From positions 1 to 64,000 of the forward strand of contig NZ_MTBA01000014.1 in the NCBI RefSeq assembly GCF_002150805.1: DNA of 64,000 bases, in the 5' to 3' direction. Below are positions 16,286-25,082 of this stretch, in pieces. Source of the DNA: Oceanospirillum sanctuarii (GTDB lineage Bacteria; Pseudomonadota; Gammaproteobacteria; Pseudomonadales; Halomonadaceae). How positions within the stretch are numbered: the first letter of the stretch is position 1; each line of letters starts with the position of its first letter. The position numbers and the translations under genes are program-made. The notes below the pieces were generated by a model, which saw only the letters and a program-made list of their open reading frames with translations, ran no database searches and had not been told where the DNA came from.

Positions 16286-17998
16286 ATGGTTTCGCAAGCA
16301 GAGGAAAATACAGTAGTGAGTGGTCGTTCCCGACTGGCGACACTGTTTCAAAACCGCTCGGGCAATGGCTACTGGCAGTTTGCAGTATGGCTGATTGCGG
16401 CCATCGTCTTACTGCCGGTTCTGGCTGTACTCTGGCTGGCGTTTTTCCCTGAAGAAAACATCTGGCCTCATCTGCTTTCTACTGTTCTGCCGGATTATGT
16501 CATCACCACGCTTGGTCTGATGCTGGGGGTCGGTGTTCTGGCCGCGTGGTTGGGGGTGTCTACCGCCTGGGTCACCACCATGTACGATTTCCCCGGTCGT
16601 AAAGTCTTTGAATGGGCGCTACTGTTGCCCTTCGCGGTCCCTGCCTATGTGATCGCTTACGTTTACACCGATATGCTGGAGTACTCCGGCTGGGTTCAGA
16701 TGGGATTGCGGGATCTTTTTGGCTGGCAAACGGCGCGGGATTACTGGTTCCCTGAGATCCGGAGTCTGGGTGGTGCTGTGGTGATGCTGGCGCTGGTACT
16801 GTATCCCTACGTTTTTATGATGGTACGGGCGACCTTTATTGAACAGTCCGCGTCTTTGCGTGATGCTGCCCGAACTCTGGGTTGCAGCCGTCGAGAGGTG
16901 TTCTGGCGTGTATCCTTGCCCACTGCTCGTCCTGCTCTTGCCGTAGGTTTAGCGCTGGTGCTGATGGAAGCCCTGAATGACTTCGGTACGGTGGATTATT
17001 TTGCGGTGCGTACCCTGACTGCGGGTATTTATGATGTTTGGCTCAATATGGGCAATATCGGTGGTGCTGCTCAGATTGCCAGTGTGATGATGATCTTTAT
17101 TCTGGTGCTGATCGGCCTTGAGCGTTATTCCCGTCGTCGTCAGAAACAGTTTTCCCGTGGCGATCGTTTTAAAGCCTTTCAGCGCACCCGTCTGACCGGC
17201 CGCAAGGCGGTTGCCTGCTGGCTGATCTGCCTGATTCCTTTGCTGTTTGGCTTTGTCGTGCCTGTACTGTCGCTGGCCCGCCATGCGGTGGTTTATTTTG
17301 ATGTTTCCTGGACACCGGACTTTTTCCAGATGAGCTGGAACAGCTTTATGCTCTCAGCGGTAGCGGCTATCGGTACTATCCTGTTGGGTTTGATTCTGGC
17401 TTATGGTAAGCGACTGGTGAAAGCACCGAGTGTGCAGAAGGCGGTGCGCCTTTCGGGCCTGGGTTATGCTATGCCTGGTGCTGTTCTGGCGGTAGGTGTG
17501 ATCATTCCTCTGGCTGCTTTTGATAACACCATTGATCGTCTGTTTGAGAGTTGGTTTGGCATCTCTACTGGGTTGCTGTTGAGTGGCACCGTATTTGCGG
17601 TGATCTTTGCTTATATCGTGCGTTTTCTGGCGGTATCTGCCGGAAGTATCGAGTCCAGTCTGGATAAGGTAACGCCGAGCATGGATATGGCGGCCCGTTC
17701 TCTGGGCTACAACACTCTGCAGATTCTCTGGAAAGTTCACGTGCCTATGATAAAACCAGGTGTTCTGACAGCGGCACTGGTGGTGTTTGTGGACTGTATG
17801 AAGGAGCTACCGGCGACTTTGGTGCTGCGTCCTTTTAACTTCGATACCCTGGCGACCCACGTTTATCAGTTTGCATCCGATGAGCTGCTGGAAGAGTCTG
17901 CCTTGTCGGCGTTGGTGATTGTACTGGTGGGGATTATTCCTGTGATTCTGCTAAGCCGCTCCATTATTGCCTCCCGTAATGAGAAGCCGCAGAGCTGA
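16286..17998 (+). CDS. Fe(3+) ABC transporter fused permease (FbpB/SfuB type)
   Basis: This is a 570-aa inner-membrane permease made of two homologous halves, about 12 helices in all. Each half carries the EAA loop that contacts the ATPase: DAARTLGCSRREVFWRVSLP at about 193-212 and MAARSLGYNTLQILWKVHVP at about 471-490. This is the usual architecture of ferric-iron permeases. It follows the binding-protein gene on the same strand. The ATP-binding subunit FbpC is not encoded next to it; a bidirectional terminator and a minus-strand gene follow instead, so the ATPase must be supplied from elsewhere. GTG 16316 is an alternative start. Confidence 0.93.
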   Translation: MVSQAEENTVVSGRSRLATLFQNRSGNGYWQFAVWLIAAIVLLPVLAVLWLAFFPEENIWPHLLSTVLPDYVITTLGLMLGVGVLAAWLGVSTAWVTTMYDFPGRKVFEWALLLPFAVPAYVIAYVYTDMLEYSGWVQMGLRDLFGWQTARDYWFPEIRSLGGAVVMLALVLYPYVFMMVRATFIEQSASLRDAARTLGCSRREVFWRVSLPTARPALAVGLALVLMEALNDFGTVDYFAVRTLTAGIYDVWLNMGNIGGAAQIASVMMIFILVLIGLERYSRRRQKQFSRGDRFKAFQRTRLTGRKAVACWLICLIPLLFGFVVPVLSLARHAVVYFDVSWTPDFFQMSWNSFMLSAVAAIGTILLGLILAYGKRLVKAPSVQKAVRLSGLGYAMPGAVLAVGVIIPLAAFDNTIDRLFESWFGISTGLLLSGTVFAVIFAYIVRFLAVSAGSIESSLDKVTPSMDMAARSLGYNTLQILWKVHVPMIKPGVLTAALVVFVDCMKELPATLVLRPFNFDTLATHVYQFASDELLEESALSALVIVLVGIIPVILLSRSIIASRNEKPQS

Positions 17999-18022
17999 TC
18001 CATGACGCGAGCAAACAGCAGA

Positions 18023-18063
18023 TAAAAAAACGGAGCAGCCTGATTCAGGTGCTCCGTTTTTTT
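18023..18063. terminator. Bidirectional terminator after the iron permease
   Basis: CGGAGC with an inner CCTGA/TCAGG pairing forms a long hairpin flanked by A and T runs on both sides. It serves the permease gene on the plus strand and the exonuclease-like gene on the minus strand. Confidence 0.88.
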
Positions 18064-18091
18064 GCCTGATTGAACAGACCTTACTAAGAAG

Positions 18092-18589
18092 TCAGAACTC
18101 TTCGCTACCGCCACTCAGTGTCTGATGTACAAACAGCATGGAGAGTACGTTAGCTTCCGACTGATACGGATCCATACCACGTTCGGCCATCCACTCGTTA
18201 CGCAGATCCTGCCAGTTGTCGTAGCCAACTTCGTAGAGGCTGGCGGCAGGCTCAAGGGCAAAAGGCGTATTCATCTGATAGCTGTCGAACAGCATATCCA
18301 GCCAGTGTTCATCTTCGCCCGCACCATCCACGTAAACGATATCAGTATCAATATCCGCCTGCAGTTCGCGAATCACCTCTAAAGCGCTGACACCGTGCAG
18401 CATCAGATCATCAATGTCGATTCCGGCATCATCAAACTGATGGCTACTAGTGTCCAGCCAATCATCTTCCGGTGTGATCAGGGTGCTTTTTACCTGGCCA
18501 TCCGGCGTCGACCAGCAAACCGCGATGGGAAAACCATCTTCATCGGGGCTTGAGCACTCAAAGTCGATAAAAATCGGAAACTGGGTCAT
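18092..18589 (-). CDS. DEDD-fold exonuclease-like protein
   Basis: This is a 165-aa protein with an RNase H-like exonuclease pattern. The N-terminus reads FIDFE (Asp9, Glu11), the first DEDD motif. A second acidic motif appears in VYVDGAGEDEHWLDML at about 86-101. The third motif (DEDDh His or DEDDy Tyr) is not obvious. Such proteins usually trim RNA or DNA 3' ends. Its ATG lies inside the end of tatD (32-base overlap), so translation is probably coupled to that nuclease-fold gene. The exact family is uncertain. Confidence 0.7.
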   Translation of the reverse strand: MTQFPIFIDFECSSPDEDGFPIAVCWSTPDGQVKSTLITPEDDWLDTSSHQFDDAGIDIDDLMLHGVSALEVIRELQADIDTDIVYVDGAGEDEHWLDMLFDSYQMNTPFALEPAASLYEVGYDNWQDLRNEWMAERGMDPYQSEANVLSMLFVHQTLSGGSEEF

Positions 18590-19445
18590 TAGCTACCTCA
18601 TTAGCAGGGCTGAAACTATCGGGTAAACGGAAAAAACGACGCGCATTGTCACTGGTTTTGTGGGCAAGATCCAGCTCAGAAAGCTTCATGTGCTGGCTCA
18701 TCTCTTTCAGTACCCAGGGAAGGAAGGCGGGGCGATTGGTTCTGTCTTTCGGCTTCTTATCCATGTTACGGGGCAGCAGGTAAGGCGCATCGGTTTCTAT
18801 CATCAGGCGGTCGGCCGGGATGTTATGCACCAGCTCCTGCAGGTCGGTGCCACGGCGTTCATCACATACCCAACCGGTGATGCCAATATAAAGATCCAGA
18901 TCCAGATAACCGAATAATGCTTTCTGACTGCCGGTGAAACAGTGGATAACGCCATCGGCGATATGATCGCGATAACTTTTCAGAATCTCATGCTGGCGCT
19001 CAAAGGCATCCCGCTCATGCATAAAGAGCGGCTTCTGAAACTCAATGGCAAGTTCAAGCTGGGCTTCAAAAGCTTTTTCCTGCTCCTGAGGTGTCGAGAA
19101 GTTACGGTTGAAATCCAGACCGGTTTCGCCAACGGCAACACACAAAGGATGCTGCAGCAGATCTTTCAGATTCATAGGAGTCTGGCTGGTAAATTCGGAG
19201 GCATCGTGGGGATGAATACCAACGGTGCTGCGCAGCTGTTCGGGAAATTGCTCACAGAGCTTCAGGGCTTCTTCTGATGAACTCAGAGAGGTGCCGGTAA
19301 CGATCTGAGTCAGTACGTTGGCTTCCAGAGCCTGTTCTATAATTTCACTGTGTTTGCCGTGAAAACGGTCACTGGTCAGGTTAACGCCGATGTCGATCAG
19401 AGCGGCAGGGGCTTTTAGCAGTGAATTTTGTTTGCTGTCACTCAT
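18558..19445 (-). CDS. tatD: TatD-family metal-dependent hydrolase
   Basis: This is a 295-aa TIM-barrel hydrolase of the TatD type, reported in E. coli as a 3'-5' exonuclease active in DNA repair. Diagnostic blocks are DIGVNLTS at the N-terminus, VGIHPHDAS, ETGLDFNRNFSTP, HCFTG, GITGWVCDERRG and ETDAPYLLPR, all nearly identical to E. coli TatD. A 16-residue N-terminal extension precedes DIGVNL. The 3' end overlaps the exonuclease-like gene by 32 bases, an arrangement that suggests both proteins act on nucleic acids together; this last point is inference. Confidence 0.93.
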   Translation of the reverse strand: MSDSKQNSLLKAPAALIDIGVNLTSDRFHGKHSEIIEQALEANVLTQIVTGTSLSSSEEALKLCEQFPEQLRSTVGIHPHDASEFTSQTPMNLKDLLQHPLCVAVGETGLDFNRNFSTPQEQEKAFEAQLELAIEFQKPLFMHERDAFERQHEILKSYRDHIADGVIHCFTGSQKALFGYLDLDLYIGITGWVCDERRGTDLQELVHNIPADRLMIETDAPYLLPRNMDKKPKDRTNRPAFLPWVLKEMSQHMKLSELDLAHKTSDNARRFFRLPDSFSPANEVANDPVSDFYRL

Positions 19446-19560
19446 TAGTTTCCTGAATCCTGATAGAAATAAGGTGCGAATTTAACTACTATTGACTTCC
19501 CAAAGGAAGAAATCCGGCATTGATCGCCTTTAATCTGAGACCACAAAATTGGAGTAGCCC

Positions 19561-20514
19561 ATGGCAGGGGTATTAGCTAGCGTAGATTCCCGTACACAGT
19601 TGGTAGGTGAAAACCGGTTAGAGCTTTTGATGTTCCGTTTGCTCACGGGGCAGTTGTTCGCCATCAACGTGTTCAAAATTCAGGAAGTGATGCGTCTGCC
19701 TGCACTGTCCAATTTGCCGCACCATCACCCGTATGTAGTGGGTGTAACGCACCTGCGTGGCCAGACCGTAACGGTTATCAACCTGAGTCAGGCGATCGGT
19801 ATGCCTGCTCTGCAGCCTACAGAAGAAAGCAATCTGATTGTGACCGAGTATAACAACTCTGTTCAGGCTTTTCTGGTAGGTGGCGTAGACCGCATTATCA
19901 ACATGAACTGGGATGAGATCATGCCGCCGCCGCGTACCACCGGCCGCTCTCACTACCTGACTGCCATTACCCGTGTTGAAGAGAAGATTGTTGAAATTAT
20001 CGATGTAGAGAAAGTATTGGCTGAGATCTCGCCATACCTGATCAGCGTGGATACTGAAAACCTGGATGATCAGATCCGTCAGGCTGCCAGCAAAATGGAA
20101 GTTCTGATGGTGGATGACTCCTCAACGGCTCGTGCTCAGGTTAAAGAGACTCTGGGTCATCTGGGGATCACCATTCACGAAGCCCGTGATGGCCGTGAAG
20201 GTCTGGATAAGCTGCGTGCTATGGCCGATGCTGGAGAAGATGTTCCGAACAAGCTGCTGATGCTGATCACGGATGCCGAAATGCCGGAAATGGACGGTTA
20301 TCGTCTGACCCGTGAGATTCGAGAAGATCCTCGCCTGAAAGATCTGTTTATCACGCTGCACACTTCATTGAGCGGTAGCTTTAACAAGGCGATGGTACAG
20401 AAGGTGGGTTGTGATGACTTCCTGTCCAAGTTCCAGCCGAAGCAGTTGTTTGATCTGGTGGTGCGTCGTATCTGTGAAGTTGAAGGCCTTGAAGCGCCTG
20501 CGGCATCAGAGTAA
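19561..20514 (+). CDS. cheV: Chemotaxis protein CheV
   Basis: This is a 317-aa fusion of a CheW-like coupling domain (about residues 18-165, with PYVVGVTHLRGQTVTVINL) and a receiver domain (about 180-310). The phosphorylation site is Asp238 in LITDAEMPEMDG, with the acidic pair at VDDSS (185-186). CheV couples chemoreceptors to CheA and tunes adaptation through phosphorylation. It stands alone, ahead of a terminator at 20532-20562. Two soluble chemoreceptors are encoded elsewhere in this window (8426-9529 and 60102-62108). Confidence 0.96.
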   Translation: MAGVLASVDSRTQLVGENRLELLMFRLLTGQLFAINVFKIQEVMRLPALSNLPHHHPYVVGVTHLRGQTVTVINLSQAIGMPALQPTEESNLIVTEYNNSVQAFLVGGVDRIINMNWDEIMPPPRTTGRSHYLTAITRVEEKIVEIIDVEKVLAEISPYLISVDTENLDDQIRQAASKMEVLMVDDSSTARAQVKETLGHLGITIHEARDGREGLDKLRAMADAGEDVPNKLLMLITDAEMPEMDGYRLTREIREDPRLKDLFITLHTSLSGSFNKAMVQKVGCDDFLSKFQPKQLFDLVVRRICEVEGLEAPAASE

Positions 20515-20531
20515 TCACTACACTGAATAAC

Positions 20532-20562
20532 AAAAAGCCCGCAATCCATGCGGGCTTTTTTG
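20532..20562. terminator. Terminator after cheV
   Basis: AAAAAGCCCGC and GCGGGCTTTTTT form an 8-11 bp stem with a seven-base loop and T runs on both strands. It can also serve the convergent DUF1499 gene. Confidence 0.92.
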
Positions 20563-20620
20563 TGTCTGAATGTTTTATCTTGCCGTTCAGAACATCATCA
20601 ATTTTATGATGATTTAAGCA

Positions 20621-21121
20621 TTAGTCTGTCTGAATCGGAACTTTCTTTTCCAGAATCGGTTCTGCCATGCGCTCACTGAAGATTTTACGGATCTCCTCGA
20701 TACGGCGGCGGTTGGCGCCAAGGTCAGAATAGCCAATTCGCGACGCGGAGCGTACCGCGATAACGCCCGGTACCTGAAAGTAAAACTCGACGTCATCAAT
20801 AAAACCCATCAGCGGCGTGCGAAAGTCTGCACGCAGATAGTGAGCATGTTCACGGGTCACTATGATGGTATCTGAGCGTTCTGAGAGCAGACCTTCCATC
20901 TGGTCATAAGCCAGTGACTGTTCTGCGGTGTAGAGAATTGGTGGTACTTTCTGGCTTTCCGGAGTATCCGGATGAGAGGCAACACAGTTGGGCGTGCCTG
21001 GGCATGGCTTGAGGCGGTTGTTTTCCACCCCCAGGTTAGGAATATCGTGCATACAACCTGTTAAAAAGGCGATAATGGTTCCCAACATAACTGTTTGTCT
21101 TAATACGGGAAAATAAATCAT
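20621..21121 (-). CDS. DUF1499 family lipoprotein
   Basis: This is a 166-aa predicted lipoprotein with a short hydrophobic leader and a lipobox ending at the Cys of FLTGC (about residue 23). The mature part has the DUF1499 hallmarks: a Cys pair in CPGTPNCVAS, then an acidic RADFRTPLMGFIDDVEF and VIAVRSASRIGYSDLGANRRR near the C-terminus. Its role is unknown. The start at 21121 has AGGAAA upstream and gives a compact signal peptide; a longer reading to 21142 adds seven residues. It is divergent from uup, which begins at 21240. Confidence 0.87.
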   Translation of the reverse strand: MIYFPVLRQTVMLGTIIAFLTGCMHDIPNLGVENNRLKPCPGTPNCVASHPDTPESQKVPPILYTAEQSLAYDQMEGLLSERSDTIIVTREHAHYLRADFRTPLMGFIDDVEFYFQVPGVIAVRSASRIGYSDLGANRRRIEEIRKIFSERMAEPILEKKVPIQTD

Positions 21122-21239
21122 TCGGGTTTCCTGTCTGATCATCCTGATACGACTGTTTAAAGTAGCAAGTTTTAGGTGGATACCTCAACATCGGATCCGT
21201 TTTTTTACAGATAATTCCAAAGTTTTTTACAGGCATTTC

Positions 21240-23171
21240 ATGGCGTTAGTTAGATTAGAAAAAGTCAGTATTGCATTTGGTCATCATGCGTTGCTGGATG
21301 AAGCCTCTCTGGTCATCAGCAAAGGCGAGCGAATTTGTGTGGTTGGCCGTAATGGCGCCGGTAAATCCACCATGCTGAAGCTGGTTTCCGGCGAGCAGAC
21401 ACTGGACTCAGGCTCTCTGTGGTGTCAGCCAGGGCTGAAAATTGGCCAGCTGGCGCAGGACCTGCCGGCAGCCGGTGACGATACCGTTTTCGATATTATT
21501 GCTGATGGCATTCCTGATGTTGGCAAGCTGATCCGTGATTATCACCATCTGGTGATGAACATTAACGGTGATGACGATCTGAAAAAACTGGAACATCTGC
21601 AGCATGATCTGGAAAGCAAAGATGGCTGGGCACTGAGTCAGCGTGTTGAATCCATTATCTCCCGCCTGAACCTGCCTGCTGATACGCCGATGAAATCCCT
21701 GTCCGGTGGTTGGCGTCGTCGTGTAGCACTGGCCCGCGCTCTGGTGAGTGAGCCTGATCTGCTGCTGCTCGACGAACCGACTAACCATCTGGATATCGAA
21801 ACCATCGCCTGGCTGGAACAGCAGGTGAGTGAGTTCCGCGGTGCGGTTCTGTTCATTACCCACGACCGTGCCTTCCTGCAGAAACTGGCAACCCGTATTG
21901 TCGAGCTGGATCGTGGCAAGCTGACGATCTGGGAAGGTAACTACCCAAGCTTCCTTGAGCATAAAGAACACATGCTGGAAGTAGAAGAACGCCAGAATGC
22001 TGAGTTTGACAAGAAGCTGGCGCAGGAAGAAGCCTGGATTCGTCAGGGCATTAAGGCTCGTCGTACCCGTAATGAAGGCCGGGTGCGAGCACTGCAGGAT
22101 CTGCGTAAAGAGCGCTCTCAGCGTCGTGAGCGTCAGGGCACAGCCAATATCACGCTGGATAAAGCGGAATCCTCCGGTAAGCTGGTGGCTGAACTGGAAA
22201 ATGTCAGTTACAGCTGGGGCAATAAGCCGATTATCCGCAACTTGACCACTCAGGTGATGCGTGGTGACCGTATCGGTCTTCTGGGCCGTAACGGTGCGGG
22301 TAAATCCACCCTGTTGAAGCTCTTTTTGGGGCAGCTGGAACCTCAAAGCGGCAACCTGAAAATGGGTTCTAAGCTGGAAGTGGCTTATTTTGATCAGCTG
22401 CGTGCTCAGCTGGATCCCGAGCGCAGCGTGATGGATAACGTCGCGGAAGGACAGACCAGCATCACCATTGGCGGTCGTGATAAGCATGTAATGAGCTACC
22501 TGCAGGATTTCCTTTTCAGCCCTGAGCGTGCCCGTACGCCGGTTAAGGCGTTGTCAGGCGGTGAGTGTAACCGTCTGCTGCTGGCGAAACTCTTCACTAA
22601 ACCTGCCAATATGTTGGTACTGGATGAGCCAACCAACGATCTGGATGTGGAAACGCTGGAACTGCTGGAAGAGCTGATCGCCAGCTTTGACGGTACTGTG
22701 TTCCTGGTGAGTCACGACCGAGCCTTTATGGATAACGTAGTGACCAGCGTTTTCGCCTTTGAAGGTGACGGAGTGGTACGTGAGTACGTTGGCGGCTACA
22801 GTGATTGGGTGCGTCAGGGTGGTAAATTCCCTGAAGAGATCGCGGGTGGTGACGGTAACAGTTCGCCAGCTACTCCTGCAAAGGCAAAAGAAGAGCCTAA
22901 AAAGGTTGCTGAACCTGTGCAGGAGAAGCCGGCTGCTAAAGGGAAAAAGTTGAGCTACAAGCTGCAACGTGAGCTGGATCTGCTGCCTGCTGAGATTGAG
23001 AAACTGGAAGCCGAGCTGGAAGAATTACACACCATCACAGGTGATGCGGCTTTCTATCAGGGTGATCCCGTGAAGGTGGCCAAGACTCTGGATAAGCTTC
23101 AGCATAAAGAAGGTGAACTGGAGAAAGCGATGGATCGCTGGGTAGAGCTTGAGGCGATGAAGGAAGAATAA
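21240..23171 (+). CDS. uup: ABC-F ATPase Uup
   Basis: This is a 643-aa cytosolic ABC-F protein with two ATPase cassettes and no membrane part. Cassette one has Walker A GRNGAGKST (36-44), signature LSGGW and Walker B LLLDEPTNHLD. Cassette two has GRNGAGKST, LSGGE and LVLDEPTNDLD. The linker between them is charged and helical. The C-terminal 70 residues form the coiled coil (KLSYKLQRELDLLP onward) that marks Uup and binds branched DNA in E. coli. Uup acts at the ribosome and limits transposon excision. A strong terminator follows at 23213-23249. Confidence 0.95.
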   Translation: MALVRLEKVSIAFGHHALLDEASLVISKGERICVVGRNGAGKSTMLKLVSGEQTLDSGSLWCQPGLKIGQLAQDLPAAGDDTVFDIIADGIPDVGKLIRDYHHLVMNINGDDDLKKLEHLQHDLESKDGWALSQRVESIISRLNLPADTPMKSLSGGWRRRVALARALVSEPDLLLLDEPTNHLDIETIAWLEQQVSEFRGAVLFITHDRAFLQKLATRIVELDRGKLTIWEGNYPSFLEHKEHMLEVEERQNAEFDKKLAQEEAWIRQGIKARRTRNEGRVRALQDLRKERSQRRERQGTANITLDKAESSGKLVAELENVSYSWGNKPIIRNLTTQVMRGDRIGLLGRNGAGKSTLLKLFLGQLEPQSGNLKMGSKLEVAYFDQLRAQLDPERSVMDNVAEGQTSITIGGRDKHVMSYLQDFLFSPERARTPVKALSGGECNRLLLAKLFTKPANMLVLDEPTNDLDVETLELLEELIASFDGTVFLVSHDRAFMDNVVTSVFAFEGDGVVREYVGGYSDWVRQGGKFPEEIAGGDGNSSPATPAKAKEEPKKVAEPVQEKPAAKGKKLSYKLQRELDLLPAEIEKLEAELEELHTITGDAAFYQGDPVKVAKTLDKLQHKEGELEKAMDRWVELEAMKEE

Positions 23172-23212
23172 GCTTCTTATCTCGTTCAAAGTTGTATCGC
23201 TTACGTGAAACG

Positions 23213-23249
23213 AAAAAGCCCGGAACAGAATGCTGTTCCGGGCTTTTTT
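23213..23249. terminator. Terminator between uup and the universal stress gene
   Basis: AAAAAGCCCGGAACAG and CTGTTCCGGGCTTTTTT form a 16-bp stem with an AATG loop and T runs on both strands, so it serves both convergent genes. Confidence 0.94.
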
Positions 23250-23277
23250 GATCGTGTTATAAGCTCAACTTCGGGGC

Positions 23278-23718
23278 TTATTTCTCGTCCTGAATGCGAA
23301 CAGCCAGAACGTCACACTTGGCACCATGCAGAACGCCAGTGGAGGTTGAACCCAATAACAGAGACAGGCCGTGACGACCGTGGCTGCCGACAACAATCAG
23401 GTCAACGCCTTGCTCTTTAGCCATGCGGTGGATCTCTGCATCCGGGACACCAACCAGAATATGCTGCTGCTCAGCAGGAATATTCAGAGGCGCACCCAGT
23501 TCAGCCAGTTTGTCTTTGGCATGTTGCTCCAGCTGATCCTGAATAGTGGTCAGATCCATAGGGATGTCGCCACCATAAGCAAAGCCCAGTGGCTCAAGGG
23601 CATGGATCAGGCTGATTTTGGCGTTATTACGTTCTGCAATCGCCTGACCTTTCTCGATCACCTGACCGGATTCATCAGTCAGATCAACGGCGATCAGTAC
23701 GTGTTGGTATTGGCTCAT
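23278..23718 (-). CDS. Universal stress protein, UspA family
   Basis: This is a 146-aa alpha/beta protein that begins QHVLIAVDLTDES, the Usp strand-loop. It ends with the GSHGRHGLSLLLGSTSTGVLHGAKCDVLAVR segment that holds the GxxG(9)GS(T) pattern, indicating an ATP-binding type Usp. These dimeric proteins help cells survive starvation and stress. It stands alone, with a well-placed AAGGGG before the ATG at 23718. Confidence 0.92.
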   Translation of the reverse strand: MSQYQHVLIAVDLTDESGQVIEKGQAIAERNNAKISLIHALEPLGFAYGGDIPMDLTTIQDQLEQHAKDKLAELGAPLNIPAEQQHILVGVPDAEIHRMAKEQGVDLIVVGSHGRHGLSLLLGSTSTGVLHGAKCDVLAVRIQDEK

Positions 23719-23929
23719 TTTTTTGTCCCCTTGCTAAAAAATCCTTATCTGACTGTACTTTATCCCTTGTCTATCGATTAGTATAGGCCGCAATTCGATT
23801 AACAAAACGATCAGCAACACAGTTTTGGCGTGGATCATAAACGGGATCTTTTTCCGATAATCCATTGAACTTTAATTGTTCTGATTAACCCAGATTATCG
23901 GTTTATTCCGATGCCCACAGAGGTGTTAT

Positions 23930-24424
23930 ATGAGTACCTGGCTTATTGTCGTTCTTATTTTTGCGGCTGTTCTGAGTCCTATCGCCTGGATCCTGCCATC
24001 CAAACGTCAGCGTTATCAGATGCACCTGCGTCAGGTTGCTCTCTATGCCGGGATTAAGGTTCGTCTGGAACAGTTCGAACTTCTGGGAACTAAAATCAAC
24101 GCGGTGGCCTATCGCATCATGCGTGACCCGGAAGAAAAGCAATCAGCGCATCGTTTCCGTTTGGGGCACGGTCCCCGTCTGGACAAGGAAGAACTTGAGT
24201 ACCGTGGTGATGAGTTTATTCCCGGCTGGGTATGGCTGGAGCCTGCAACCCCGGCATTAAGCGAAGAACAGGAAGAACGTTTGAAGGCGCTTCTGCAGGT
24301 TTTGCCTCAGGATACGATGATCTTTGAATCCGGCACTGCAACCATGACCCTTTGGTGGCGTGAAAATGGTACTCCGGAGCAGGTAGAAGCGTTAGCAACT
24401 CAGATGACTGAACTGAAAGTCTGA
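23930..24424 (+). CDS. Conserved single-span membrane protein of unknown function
   Basis: This is a 164-aa protein with one N-terminal membrane helix (residues 3-22) and a cytoplasmic domain rich in Arg and Glu. I recognise no domain. The polar part contains WVWLEPATPALSEEQEERLKALLQVLP at about 103-129 and a strand-rich end. It is the first gene of a short unit, 10 bases ahead of a methyltransferase gene, so the two may work together. The start has AGAGG upstream. Confidence 0.72.
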   Translation: MSTWLIVVLIFAAVLSPIAWILPSKRQRYQMHLRQVALYAGIKVRLEQFELLGTKINAVAYRIMRDPEEKQSAHRFRLGHGPRLDKEELEYRGDEFIPGWVWLEPATPALSEEQEERLKALLQVLPQDTMIFESGTATMTLWWRENGTPEQVEALATQMTELKV

Positions 24425-24434
24425 TCTCACTCTT

Positions 24435-25082
24435 ATGTCTCAGAAATTGAATGCAGCACTGCAACAGATGTTGCCCGCGGCTCGGGTAAAGGCTGTTTCG
24501 TTACCTGAGGCCGAAGCAATAAAGCTTTGGCTGGTTGATCCTGAGCCCGTTGATCGGGCCTTCACACCGGATGAAATTGTCGCCATTCTTGAGCATGCCC
24601 CTTACTGGGGATTTTGTTGGGGTAGCGGTCTTGCCCTTGCCCGTTATATTCTTACTCATCCGCATGAGCTTGCGGGTAAACGGGTAATCGACTTTGGCGC
24701 AGGTTCCGGTGTAGTTGCGGTTGCCGCGGCTAAGGTGGGGGCTGAAGTGATCGCTTGCGATATTGATCCTGTTTCTCAGCTCGCGTGCCGGGAGAATGCA
24801 CAGCTCAATGACGTTGAGTACGAAGTTGCAGATGATCTGCTGGCACTACCTGAAAAGGGAGCGGATCTTCTGATTGCGGCGGATGTGCTCTACGACCGGG
24901 ACAATCTGCCCTGGCTGGATACCTTTTTCCGCTTTGCTGATGAGGTGTGGGTCGCGGATTCCCGGGTGAAAAACTTTAGTCATCCCCGATATGAACTGGC
25001 AGATATCTTCACGGCGAGTACCCTGCCGGAACTGGGAGAACCCTATGAGTTCTCCTCCATTCGTTTTTACCGCTCTGTTTAA
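24435..25082 (+). CDS. Class I SAM-dependent methyltransferase (lysine-methyltransferase-like)
   Basis: This is a 215-aa Rossmann-fold methyltransferase. The SAM loop is VIDFGAGSGVVAVAAAKVGA (about 82-101), followed by an acidic strand end VIACDIDP and the post-motif DLLIAADVLYDRDN. The motif set resembles the ETFB-lysine / nicotinamide N-methyltransferase-like branch (COG3897), so a protein or small-amine substrate is possible; it cannot be fixed by sequence alone. It lies 10 bases after the membrane-protein gene. Its stop overlaps the end of the convergent D-amino-acid dehydrogenase gene by four bases. Confidence 0.85.
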   Translation: MSQKLNAALQQMLPAARVKAVSLPEAEAIKLWLVDPEPVDRAFTPDEIVAILEHAPYWGFCWGSGLALARYILTHPHELAGKRVIDFGAGSGVVAVAAAKVGAEVIACDIDPVSQLACRENAQLNDVEYEVADDLLALPEKGADLLIAADVLYDRDNLPWLDTFFRFADEVWVADSRVKNFSHPRYELADIFTASTLPELGEPYEFSSIRFYRSV

